From assembly GCF_030551255.1 (NCBI RefSeq), contig NZ_CP130630.1, positions 11,221,001 to 11,285,000 of the forward strand: 64,000 bases of DNA, given 5' to 3'. This DNA is from Streptomyces sp. NL15-2K. GTDB taxonomy: Bacteria > Actinomycetota > Actinomycetes > Streptomycetales > Streptomycetaceae. Each line of letters begins with the position of its first letter. Position 1 is the stretch's first letter. The position numbers and the translations under genes are program-made. The notes under the pieces are model-generated. The model saw only the letters and a program-made list of their open reading frames with translations. It ran no database searches and was not told the origin of the DNA. Positions 7,833 through 15,261 of this stretch are shown one piece after another.

Positions 7833-8624
7833 ATGGTGGCTACGGGCAGCCTCGACGGACGTGTCGCGGTGATCACGGGCAGCACGCGCAGCATCGGCCG
7901 CGCCATCGCCGAGGCCTTCCTGGCCGACGGCGCGACGGTCGTGATCAGCGGCCGTTCGGAGCTCAAGGGCAAGCAGGCACTGGAGGAGATGGGCGCCGGG
8001 GACCGGACCGCCTTCCACCCCTGCGACGCCAACAGGCAGGAGGACATCGAGGCCCTCGCGGACTTCGCCGCCGAGCGCTTCGGCCGGCTCGACATCTGGG
8101 TCAACAACGTCGGCGGCACCTCGGGCTTCGCCCCCGTCCACGAACTCAGCGACGAGGCCTGGCACGACGCCCTCAACCTGAACCTCAACGCCTACTTCTA
8201 CGGCACCCGCCGAGCCCTGCCGAAGATGCTGGCGGGCGGCTGGGGCCGCATCATCAACATCTCCTCCGTCGAGGGCAAGCAGGCCAACAAGCCGGCGATC
8301 AGCCACTACATCACCAACAAGCACGCCATCCACGGACTGACCAAGGCGACCGCCTTCGAGTACGGCACCCAGGGCATCACCTGCAACGCCATCTGCCCCG
8401 GCGCCGTCGACACCGACCTGATGCGGGCCGCGGGGCCGGCGGCGGCCGAGGCCGAGGGCATCTCGTACGAGGAGTGGCTGGGCCGCTTCGCGGAGCACGC
8501 CGCCACCAAGAAGATCACCACCGTGGAGCAGATCGCCGGTGTCGCCTCGCTGCTCGCGAGCGACGCGGGCGCGGGCATCACGGGCACGCTGATCAGCGTC
8601 GACGGTGGAACGGCACAGTGGTAG
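7833..8624 (+). CDS. SDR-family oxidoreductase
   Basis: This is a complete classical SDR of 263 residues. It has the NAD(P)-binding motif ITGSTRSIGRAIAEAF, NNVGG, active-site Ser in NISSVEG and YITNK (YxxxK). The C-terminal IDG-like turn is SVDGGTAQW. ATG 7833 has GGGAG 6 bases upstream. It lies in the same transcription unit as Rieske oxygenase A. A role in oxidising the hydroxylated product is likely by context but not proven. Confidence 0.93.
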   Translation: MVATGSLDGRVAVITGSTRSIGRAIAEAFLADGATVVISGRSELKGKQALEEMGAGDRTAFHPCDANRQEDIEALADFAAERFGRLDIWVNNVGGTSGFAPVHELSDEAWHDALNLNLNAYFYGTRRALPKMLAGGWGRIINISSVEGKQANKPAISHYITNKHAIHGLTKATAFEYGTQGITCNAICPGAVDTDLMRAAGPAAAEAEGISYEEWLGRFAEHAATKKITTVEQIAGVASLLASDAGAGITGTLISVDGGTAQW

Positions 8625-8656
8625 GCACCGGGACGGACGGCGGGAGACCCTCGGTC

Positions 8657-10393
8657 ATGAAGAGCTGGATCACGGACTGGCAGCGCAGTGAGCGGCTGCC
8701 GCACTACACCCGGGCCAACGCGGGGGAGACCCTTCCGGAGCCCGCCAGCCCGCTGGGCTGGAGCCTGGTGTGGGGGCGCGGGCTGCAGGGCTGGCGTCGC
8801 GGATTCGTCGGGTTCGGCATCTACCGCGAGGAGGAGGTGGCCGGTCCCCGACCGCCGTTCGTCGGCATGTTCGGCGGCTACTTCTACCTCAACCTCTCGC
8901 ACATGCGGCTGTTCGGCATCCGCATGGGCCAGACCGCCGACCAGATCGACACGGCCTTCGTCGGCCAGCGCTCCGACACCCCGGTGTACGCGGCGCACCC
9001 CGAGGACCAGGACGGCGAGCTGACGGCCAAGGCCGGCGGCACGCTCCAGCGGATGCTCGGCCAGACCTCCTTCCCGGAGGCCGACGCCGACCGGGAGCGG
9101 CTGCGCCGTGTCCGCCGCGAGCGGCCCGACCTGACGCGGCTGTCGGACGCCGAACTGGTGGCGCACGCCCGCTCGCTGCTCGACGAGGTGGAGACGACGT
9201 TCCAGCGGCATGTCGAGTCGTCGCTGCCGGCGTCCGTCGGACCGGCGATCCTCGGCCCGCTGTGCGCGAGCCTGGACCGTTCCGGCGACCTGCTCGACCT
9301 CATCGGCGGGCTGGGAGACGTCGACTCGGCCTCGCCCTCGACCGGACTGTGGACGCTGTCCCGCCACGTGGCGACCTCCGCGGAACTCACCGCGCTCTTC
9401 GACGAGGGCCCGGCCGCGGTGGAGCGGGCGCTCGACGGGGCGACCGGGGACGTCAAGACGTTCCGTGACGCGTTCGAGGAGTTCCTGGCCGAGTCCGGCG
9501 ACCGCGGCCCCAACGAGTGGGACATCCACGCCCGGTCCTGGGAAGCGGCGCCAGTCCAGGCGCTGGCCCTGGTCGACCGGATCCGGCACAGCGCCGACGA
9601 CGACTCCCCGGCCGTCCGCCACCAGCGGCTGACCGAGCGGCGTGAGCGGACGGCGCGGGAGATCCGGGCCGCGCTGCCCGAGGACGTGCGGCCGATGTTC
9701 GACGCCGGCATGCACGCCGCCCAGGTGTGGATCCCGGCCCGCGAGCGCACCAAGGCGAACTGTGTGACCGTCGTCAACGAGATCCGGATGGCGGTACGAG
9801 AGCTCGGCCGGCGCGGGGTCGAGGCGGGGCGCTTCGACCAGTCCGAGGACGTGATGATGCTGCTGGACACCGAACTCGACGACTACGTCGCCGATCCGGA
9901 GTCCTTCGGCCCCGTCATCGCGCAGCGGCTTCGGGAGTACGCCGGCCTGCACGAGCTGGAACCGCCGTTCTTCGTCGCGCGGGACGCGCAGACCGAGATC
10001 GACACCTGGCCGCGCCGCACCGAGGAGCGCACCGAGGCCGCCGTCGAGGGTGATGTGCTCAGCGGCGTCGGCGGCAGCCACGGCACCTACACCGGCAGAG
10101 TGCGGGTGGTCACCGACCCGGCCTCCTGCGAGGCGCTGGAGCCGGGAGAGGTGCTGGTGGCGCCGATCACGGACGCGGCCTGGACCCCGCTGTTCCTGGT
10201 CGCCGGAGCCGCCGTCGTGGACGTGGGCGCGCTCAACAGCCACGCCGTCGTGGTCTGCCGCGAGCTCGGCATACCGGCCGTCATCTCCGTCGAGGGCGGC
10301 ACGCGGCGGCTGCGCGACGGCATGGTGATCACGGTCGACGGCGACAAGGGAACGGTCACCGTGGACAGCGTCCCGGCGGCGCTCGTCATCTGA
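8657..10393 (+). CDS. PEP-utilising-enzyme swivel (phosphohistidine) domain protein
   Basis: This is a 578-residue protein. Its last 110 residues or so match the mobile phosphohistidine domain of PEP synthase, PPDK and rifampicin phosphotransferase: GEVLVAPITDAAWTPLF, then NSHAVVVCRELGIPAV with the candidate phospho-His, and a closing DGDKGTVTV. The N-terminal 430 residues are mostly helical and resemble the region before the swivel in PEP-utilising enzymes. No ATP-grasp or PEP/pyruvate-binding barrel is evident, and no partner gene is in the window. ATG 8657 follows GGGAG. It is third in the Rieske A-SDR unit. Phosphoryl transfer in the catabolic pathway is a guess; a structural role is also possible. 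Confidence 0.75.
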   Translation: MKSWITDWQRSERLPHYTRANAGETLPEPASPLGWSLVWGRGLQGWRRGFVGFGIYREEEVAGPRPPFVGMFGGYFYLNLSHMRLFGIRMGQTADQIDTAFVGQRSDTPVYAAHPEDQDGELTAKAGGTLQRMLGQTSFPEADADRERLRRVRRERPDLTRLSDAELVAHARSLLDEVETTFQRHVESSLPASVGPAILGPLCASLDRSGDLLDLIGGLGDVDSASPSTGLWTLSRHVATSAELTALFDEGPAAVERALDGATGDVKTFRDAFEEFLAESGDRGPNEWDIHARSWEAAPVQALALVDRIRHSADDDSPAVRHQRLTERRERTAREIRAALPEDVRPMFDAGMHAAQVWIPARERTKANCVTVVNEIRMAVRELGRRGVEAGRFDQSEDVMMLLDTELDDYVADPESFGPVIAQRLREYAGLHELEPPFFVARDAQTEIDTWPRRTEERTEAAVEGDVLSGVGGSHGTYTGRVRVVTDPASCEALEPGEVLVAPITDAAWTPLFLVAGAAVVDVGALNSHAVVVCRELGIPAVISVEGGTRRLRDGMVITVDGDKGTVTVDSVPAALVI

Positions 10394-10400
10394 AACCGCC

Positions 10401-10440
10401 GCGGGCCCGTCGCTCCCCCTGACAGGGGCGGCGGGCCCGC
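10401..10440 (+). terminator. Intergenic hairpin after the PEP-swivel gene
   Basis: GCGGGCCCG (10401-10409) pairs with CGGGCCCGC (10432-10440), and the inner CTCCCC pairs with AGGGG around a short loop. No T-tract follows. It could end or attenuate the upstream unit before the ABM gene at 10467. Confidence 0.55.
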
Positions 10441-10466
10441 GCGCATGACCCGAGAAGAGGACCACC

Positions 10467-10781
10467 GTGTCAGAGGAAGTCATCGTCGCCGGCTGGATGG
10501 ACTACGAGCCGGGCGACCGCGGCGCGATGCTGGGGCAGCTGGTCGAACTGGGGCGCCGGACCCTCGAAGAGGAACCGGGCTGTCTGGACTACGCCATGAC
10601 CGCGGACCCGAGCGACGAGCGGCGGATCCGCGTGTACGAGCGGTGGGCCTCGCAGCAGGCCCTCGACGACCACTTCACGACCCCGCACATCACGGACTTC
10701 CGGGCTGCCGTGGCCGGGCTGACCCGGGTGGGGGTCTCCTTGCAGGCCCACAGCGTGGCCGCGTCACGCCCCATGCGCTGA
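10467..10781 (+). CDS. Antibiotic biosynthesis monooxygenase (ABM) domain protein
   Basis: This small 104-residue protein has the dimeric ferredoxin-like ABM fold: MLGQLVELGRRTLEEEPGCLDYAM is the first helix and strand, RIRVYERWASQQALDDHF the second half, and it ends with HITDFRAAVAGL. Cofactor-free ABM enzymes oxidise quinols or degrade heme, but many homologues have no known activity. GTG 10467 has AGAGGA about 6 bases upstream. It lies downstream of the Rieske A unit and convergent with the MDR gene at 10802. A side role in aromatic or quinol turnover is inferred. Confidence 0.85.
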   Translation: MSEEVIVAGWMDYEPGDRGAMLGQLVELGRRTLEEEPGCLDYAMTADPSDERRIRVYERWASQQALDDHFTTPHITDFRAAVAGLTRVGVSLQAHSVAASRPMR

Positions 10782-10801
10782 CGACGGCGAAGTCTCTGCG
10801 G

Positions 10802-11833
10802 TTACGCGGAATCGCCCAGCCGGACCAGCATCTTGCCGACGTTGCCGCCGGCCAGCAGGGCCAGCAGCGCGCCGGGAGCGTGCTCCAGGCCGTCGACGAC
10901 CGTCTCCCGCGCGGTGATCCGGCCCGAACCGAGCCAGCTCGCGACCCGGCGCTCGAACTCCGGCCGCAGATCCTCGTGGTCCCGGACGATGAAGCCGTTC
11001 AGGGTCAGCCGCTTGAGGACCGCCTGGATCAACTGGTTGATGTCGGCGGGCCGCCGCTCCCCGCCGAACTGCGACATCATGCCGCACAGGGCGACCCGGC
11101 CCCCGGTCCGCAACGCGTGCAGGGCGGCGGCGAGTTGCTCCCCGCCCACGTTGTCGAAGTAGACGTCGATGCCGTCGGGCGCCATCCGGGCCAGCGCTTC
11201 GCGCACCGGTTCGGCGCGGTAGTCCGCGGCGGCGTCGTAGCCGAACTCCTTCACCAGCAGGGCGCACTTGTCCGGCCCTCCGGCGGTCCCGACGACCCGC
11301 TCCGCGCCCAGCAGCCGGGCGAACTGTCCGGCGGCGCTGCCCACGGCCCCGGCCGCCGCGGACACGAAGACGGTGTCGCCGGGGCGCAGCGCGGCGACCC
11401 GGGTCAGCCCGACGTACGCGGTGAAGCCGGTCTGCCCGAGCAGCCCCAACCAGGTGGGCAGCGGGGCGAGTCCGGGGTCGATGCGACCGGCGCCGTCGGT
11501 GTCCGCGGGGTCCAGCACGGCCCACTGCCGCCAGCCCAGCTGGTGACGCACATACGCACCCGCCGGCACGGAGGCGCAGCGGCTCTCCTCCACGACGCCC
11601 AGCGCCCGGCCGTCGAGCGGCGATCCGGGCGTGAAGTTGTGCGTGTAGTGCTTCTCGGTGCTCTCCAGCCGCCCGCGCATGGACGGGTCGACGCTCATGT
11701 AGAGGTTGCGGACGAGCAGTTGTCCCTCCGCGAGGGACGGCAGGGGGCGCTCCTCGACGGCGAAGTCACCGGGGACGGGTTCTCCGTCGGGCCGGCGCAC
11801 GAGACAGACAACCCGGGTCGTACGGGGTGTCAC
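10802..11833 (-). CDS. NADP-dependent MDR-family oxidoreductase (alkenal/one reductase type)
   Basis: This 343-residue zinc-independent medium-chain reductase belongs to the leukotriene-B4 12-hydroxydehydrogenase/prostaglandin reductase branch. Marks are RNLYMSVDPSMRGRL near the N-terminus, the NADP-binding SAAAGAVGSAAGQFAR and YFDNVGGEQL. The usual substrates are alpha,beta-unsaturated ketones or aldehydes. GTG 11833 has GGAGGAG 7 bases upstream. It is the last gene of the Rieske B-ferredoxin-small protein unit, 4 bases after the small gene, so it probably acts in the same pathway. Confidence 0.93.
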   Translation of the reverse strand: MTPRTTRVVCLVRRPDGEPVPGDFAVEERPLPSLAEGQLLVRNLYMSVDPSMRGRLESTEKHYTHNFTPGSPLDGRALGVVEESRCASVPAGAYVRHQLGWRQWAVLDPADTDGAGRIDPGLAPLPTWLGLLGQTGFTAYVGLTRVAALRPGDTVFVSAAAGAVGSAAGQFARLLGAERVVGTAGGPDKCALLVKEFGYDAAADYRAEPVREALARMAPDGIDVYFDNVGGEQLAAALHALRTGGRVALCGMMSQFGGERRPADINQLIQAVLKRLTLNGFIVRDHEDLRPEFERRVASWLGSGRITARETVVDGLEHAPGALLALLAGGNVGKMLVRLGDSA

Positions 11834-11837
11834 GGGG

Positions 11838-12053
11838 TCACTCCTCCGGCTGCTCGGGGGCGCGCCGCCGGGCGAGGCGCCCCACCCAGCCGGCCATCTG
11901 GAGGTCGGCGTGGCGCAGTTCGCCCGACTGCCACCGGGCCTGGAAGTCGAAGGTGCCCTGAGCTCCGGTCTTCGGGTCGGTCACCTCGACCAGACCGTTC
12001 TCGGTGAGCCGGTACACATGCCCGGTCAGCGGATGGATCACTTGCTTGGCCAT
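11838..12053 (-). CDS. Small conserved-looking protein of a Rieske oxygenase operon
   Basis: This 71-residue protein is not assigned to a named family here. It begins MAKQVIHPLTGHVYRLTENG and continues with a VTDPKTGAQGTFDFQARW segment and a basic C-terminus. It has no signal peptide, membrane span or cysteine. ATG 12053 has AGGAG 8 bases upstream; that AGGAG overlaps the ferredoxin stop. It sits between the ferredoxin and MDR genes with 4- to 5-base gaps, so it is very likely translated with them. It may be an accessory or assembly factor for the oxygenase, but no function can be read from sequence. Confidence 0.7.
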   Translation of the reverse strand: MAKQVIHPLTGHVYRLTENGLVEVTDPKTGAQGTFDFQARWQSGELRHADLQMAGWVGRLARRRAPEQPEE

Positions 12054-12058
12054 GGGGC

Positions 12059-12373
12059 TCACTCCTGCACTCGGCGGCGTACGCCGCGCTTGGTCACGGT
12101 CACCGGGCCCTCGACCCGGAGGCGGCAGGCGAGCCGGGTCAGGCCGTCCACGGGTCTGCGCAGGGCTTCGATGCCCTCGCGTTCCAGCGGGTCCACGGGG
12201 GAACAGTTCTCGGTGCCCTCGTCGACCACCACGAAGCAGGTACGGCAGGTCCCCTTGCCGCCGCAGACGGTGGGCCAGCGGTATCCGAGCCGTTGGGCGG
12301 CGCTGAACAGGTCCTCACCGTCGAGCACTTCGAGTTCGGCGCCCAAGGGCCGGACCGCCACGCGGTGGGTCAC
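12059..12373 (-). CDS. [2Fe-2S] plant/adrenodoxin-type ferredoxin
   Basis: This roughly 104-residue electron carrier has the ligand pattern CGGKGTCRTC (C-x5-C-x2-C) and a distal Cys in RLACRLRV. This is a plant/adrenodoxin-type cluster, not Rieske. The GTG at 12373 overlaps the Rieske B stop (GTGA), implying translational coupling; GTG 12385 is an alternative. It probably shuttles electrons to Rieske oxygenase B upstream, taking them from the flavin reductase at 25702 or a host reductase. Confidence 0.93.
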   Translation of the reverse strand: MTHRVAVRPLGAELEVLDGEDLFSAAQRLGYRWPTVCGGKGTCRTCFVVVDEGTENCSPVDPLEREGIEALRRPVDGLTRLACRLRVEGPVTVTKRGVRRRVQE

Positions 12374-13779
12374 GTGCTCATCCACCGGTCGAGTGTCTGG
12401 TTGAAGTGGCGGATGCGGCTCTCCTGGTAGTTGGCCAGGGTGATGCCCGGCTTGCGCATCGCCTTCAGTCCCTGCTGGACGTAGGGGAGGTTCTCGCAGT
12501 CCTGGTCGAAGACGGGCCCGAGCACACCGAGTTCGGGGATGTCCGCGAAGAGCATGTCCTCCGGCACCCAGCGGATCTCGGCCGGGGGCGGCATCTCGCC
12601 GGGCTTCTTCGGGGCCGACATGAAGATGATCTCGGCGGTGCAGGAGTCGGGGTCGAGACCGTTGGGCTTGAACCGGTAGATGATGTTGGACTTGGCGCCG
12701 CCCCAGGGGTTGAAGTTGGGGAACAGCAGGTAGTTGATGGCGTCGAGCAGTTCGGTGTCGGCCGTCTGGGAGAAGTCCTGCTGCGAGGTGGCCGCCAGCT
12801 GGGCACGCATCCGCTCGGCGAGGACCTGGCGGGCGGTGCCGCCGGGCGGGATCGGGGGCATTTCCTCTCCGTCCGACATCACCAGGTCACGGCCCTGGGC
12901 CGCCGCGTAGAACGCACGCGAGTCGTAGAACGTCTCCAGTACGTCCTCCTCCGTGACGGAGTCCGCCACGTGGGGACTGGGCGCGCCCTGGATGTTGATC
13001 ATCCGGTTCCAGTTGGGCTGGTCCGCCATGACGTCGTACTGCGAGTTCGCGTCGGCGAGCCAGGGCAGCATCTGCGGGTGGGTCGCGATCACATGGAAGG
13101 ACTCGATGAACGCGTCCTGGGCGACCTTCCAGTTGCAGGGCAGCACCTTGGCGATGTGCAGCGACTTGTACCGGTCCTCCAGCGGCCAGATGTAGTACTC
13201 GTCGAAGGTGCCGCGGTAGCTCTCGAAGGACTCCGCGTACGGGTCCATGTTGATGAAGACGAAGCCGCGCCAGGTGGCCACCTGCGCCTCGGGGAGTGCG
13301 AACTTCTCCGGGGTGACATGCGGGAAGTCCCAGGCGCAGGGCGGCGTCTGCATGGTGCCGTCGAGGTTCCAGGCGAAACCGTGGAACGAGCAGCGGAACT
13401 CGCCGACGTTGCCGCCGCTGGTGCGCAGTTTGCGGCCGCGGTGCAGGCACACGTTGACGTACGCGCGGATCTCGTCGGGCGCCGTCCGTACGACGATCAG
13501 CGAGTCGTCGCCGATCTCGTAGACCTCGTGGTCGCCGACCTCCGGGATCTCGCTCTCCAGGCACGCGAACTGCCACACGCGCCGCCAGACCTGCTCCATC
13601 TCGCGTTCCGCCCACGCGCGGGAGACGAAGCGCGCGGAGTCGATGTCCTCGCTGCCGATGTAGTCGTTCCTGTCGTACCTCAGTGCGGCGGGAACGGGGC
13701 GGCTGTCCTGGTCGAGGTAGTCCTGGACGCTGGGCCCGGGGCACCGCGCGGTGACCGACTCCGACGTTTCGTCCATCAT
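12370..13779 (-). CDS. Rieske non-heme iron oxygenase, alpha subunit (B)
   Basis: This is a second, divergent oxygenase of 469 residues. Its Rieske ligands are C111/H113 (CLHRG) and C130/H133 (CSFHG). The mononuclear iron motif is DAFIESFHVIATHP. It resembles aromatic-ring-hydroxylating and carnitine-monooxygenase-like alpha subunits and no beta subunit is nearby, so it is probably a homotrimeric type. ATG 13779 has GGAGAG close upstream; a second ATG is at 13776. It heads the operon with ferredoxin, the small protein and the MDR reductase. It is distinct from oxygenase A, so the pathway has two hydroxylation steps or two substrates. Confidence 0.95.
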   Translation of the reverse strand: MMDETSESVTARCPGPSVQDYLDQDSRPVPAALRYDRNDYIGSEDIDSARFVSRAWAEREMEQVWRRVWQFACLESEIPEVGDHEVYEIGDDSLIVVRTAPDEIRAYVNVCLHRGRKLRTSGGNVGEFRCSFHGFAWNLDGTMQTPPCAWDFPHVTPEKFALPEAQVATWRGFVFINMDPYAESFESYRGTFDEYYIWPLEDRYKSLHIAKVLPCNWKVAQDAFIESFHVIATHPQMLPWLADANSQYDVMADQPNWNRMINIQGAPSPHVADSVTEEDVLETFYDSRAFYAAAQGRDLVMSDGEEMPPIPPGGTARQVLAERMRAQLAATSQQDFSQTADTELLDAINYLLFPNFNPWGGAKSNIIYRFKPNGLDPDSCTAEIIFMSAPKKPGEMPPPAEIRWVPEDMLFADIPELGVLGPVFDQDCENLPYVQQGLKAMRKPGITLANYQESRIRHFNQTLDRWMST

Positions 13780-14115
13780 CTCTCCTCTGGCAGAAACTTT
13801 AGAGTGAGTGTAGTTAGCAGGTGCGGCTGGGGGCAACACTCGCGACGCCGCTCGGAGACCGCATTGGCCGAGGTCGTCGAGAGAAGTTGCCAGGAATCCC
13901 TTAATTTATTGCGACAGACCTCTCCCCAAGCCTGCCGGGCCATGTCACACTCCGACGCACTTGAGGCTGTAGTGCCTCATAAGTTTCTTGGGTCGGGGCG
14001 GAATCTTTCCGCCTCGGCCGCAGCGCCGCGCGGTCACACCGGCGGCCCCGCGCCGTACCCCACGACGGCGGTTTACGCAGCCCTCTTCACCATCCATGCG
14101 TGGGAGTACTCAACG
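13780..14115. promoter_or_regulatory. Divergent control region between Rieske B and the ABC transporter
   Basis: This 336-base region holds no supported gene. It has an AT-rich patch near 13900 (TTAATTTATT), a perfect inverted repeat TGAGGC-N6-GCCTCA at 13962-13979, and a second at 13997-14013, GGCGGAA-TCT-TTCCGCC. The first looks like an operator for the transporter or the divergent pair. The second is a compact hairpin that could also act in the 5' leader. Confidence 0.5.
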
Positions 14116-15261
14116 ATGAGTTCCAGACCCGCTCGCGCGGCCCGCCGCGCCCTCACCGCGATCATCCCCGTCACCGCCCTGCTCGCCCTGACGGCGTGCG
14201 GCACGGAGGCGACTCCGGCCGCCGCCGACGTGTCCCAGGAGCCGGCGTCCGACAGCCCCGGCCTGGCGGCCGCCCGCGCGGCCTTGGCGAAGTACTCCGA
14301 GCGCCCGGCCCGGATCCCCGTCACCGAGCCGGTGGGCAAGCAGATCCCCGAGGGCAAGAAGATCGACTTCATTCTCTGCGGCGTCCAGTCCTGCAAGGAC
14401 CTCGCCGACTTCTTCACGGCCGCCGCCGAGGAACTCGGCTGGACGGTGAATCAGATCGCCACGCAGGGCACACCGGAGTCCGTCCAGGCCGCCTACGAGC
14501 AGGCCCTGCGCGACAAGCCGGACGCCGTCGTCGCCTCGGGCTTCCCGCGCGCGGTCTACGCCAAGCAGCTGGCGCAGCTCAAGGCGGCGGGCATCCCCGT
14601 CATCCAGTCGAACGCCGACGACGTGGTGGGCGACGGCATCTCCCTGCTGAAGAACGGGCCGAAGGACGTCGGCATCCAGGGCGAGATGATCGCCTCGTGG
14701 GTGGTGTCGGACAGCGGTGCCAAGGCCGACACCGTGTACTTCGATCTGCCGGCCTACACGATCCTCAAGCCCGTCAAGGACGGGTTCACGGCCAAGTACC
14801 AGGAATGGTGCGAGGGCTGTGCGCTCGACAGCGTCGACGTGCCGATCACGGCGGTCGGCAAGGACATGCCGGACCGCGTGGTGTCGTACCTCAGGTCACA
14901 CCCGAAGGTGACCCACGTCGTCTTCTCCCTGGGCCTGCTCAACGTGGGCGTCCCGGCGGCGCTGAAGACCGCCGGCATCACCGGCAAGCACCTCGTCGTC
15001 AACGTCGGTGACGCGCAGAGCTACCAGTACATCCAGGGCGGCCTCACCGACGGCGCGATGGCGCTGAACTCCCACGAGACGGCATGGATCCAGGTCGACG
15101 CGCTGGCCCGCCACTTCACCGGCCAGTCCATGGACGTGGACCAGAAGGCGGTGCTGCCCAATATGCTGGTCACCAAGGACAACCTCCCGTCCGCCGACGG
15201 CGACTTCCCGCTCGTCGAGGACTACCAGGCGCAGTTCAAGGCGCTGTGGGGGCTGAGTTGA
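14116..15261 (+). CDS. ABC transporter substrate-binding lipoprotein (type 1 periplasmic-binding fold)
   Basis: This 381-residue exported lipoprotein has a signal peptide ending in the lipobox LTAC with C28 as the lipidated residue, followed by a Pro/Ser-rich linker. The two-lobed sugar-binding-protein fold starts near KKIDFILCGVQSCKDLADFF, with PDAVVASGFPRAVYAKQL and GIPVIQSNADD as typical strands. Relatives bind sugars, autoinducers or aromatic compounds. The catabolic context favours an aromatic or cyclic ligand here. Its stop overlaps the ATPase start. It is the first gene of a binding protein-ATPase-permease-dehydrogenase operon. Confidence 0.9.
   Translation: MSSRPARAARRALTAIIPVTALLALTACGTEATPAAADVSQEPASDSPGLAAARAALAKYSERPARIPVTEPVGKQIPEGKKIDFILCGVQSCKDLADFFTAAAEELGWTVNQIATQGTPESVQAAYEQALRDKPDAVVASGFPRAVYAKQLAQLKAAGIPVIQSNADDVVGDGISLLKNGPKDVGIQGEMIASWVVSDSGAKADTVYFDLPAYTILKPVKDGFTAKYQEWCEGCALDSVDVPITAVGKDMPDRVVSYLRSHPKVTHVVFSLGLLNVGVPAALKTAGITGKHLVVNVGDAQSYQYIQGGLTDGAMALNSHETAWIQVDALARHFTGQSMDVDQKAVLPNMLVTKDNLPSADGDFPLVEDYQAQFKALWGLS

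Noticed and set aside
12406..15261. 951-codon plus-strand open frame upstream of the ABC binding protein
   Set aside because: Only the part from 14116 encodes a recognisable lipoprotein; the upstream part is antisense to Rieske oxygenase B and lacks family motifs.
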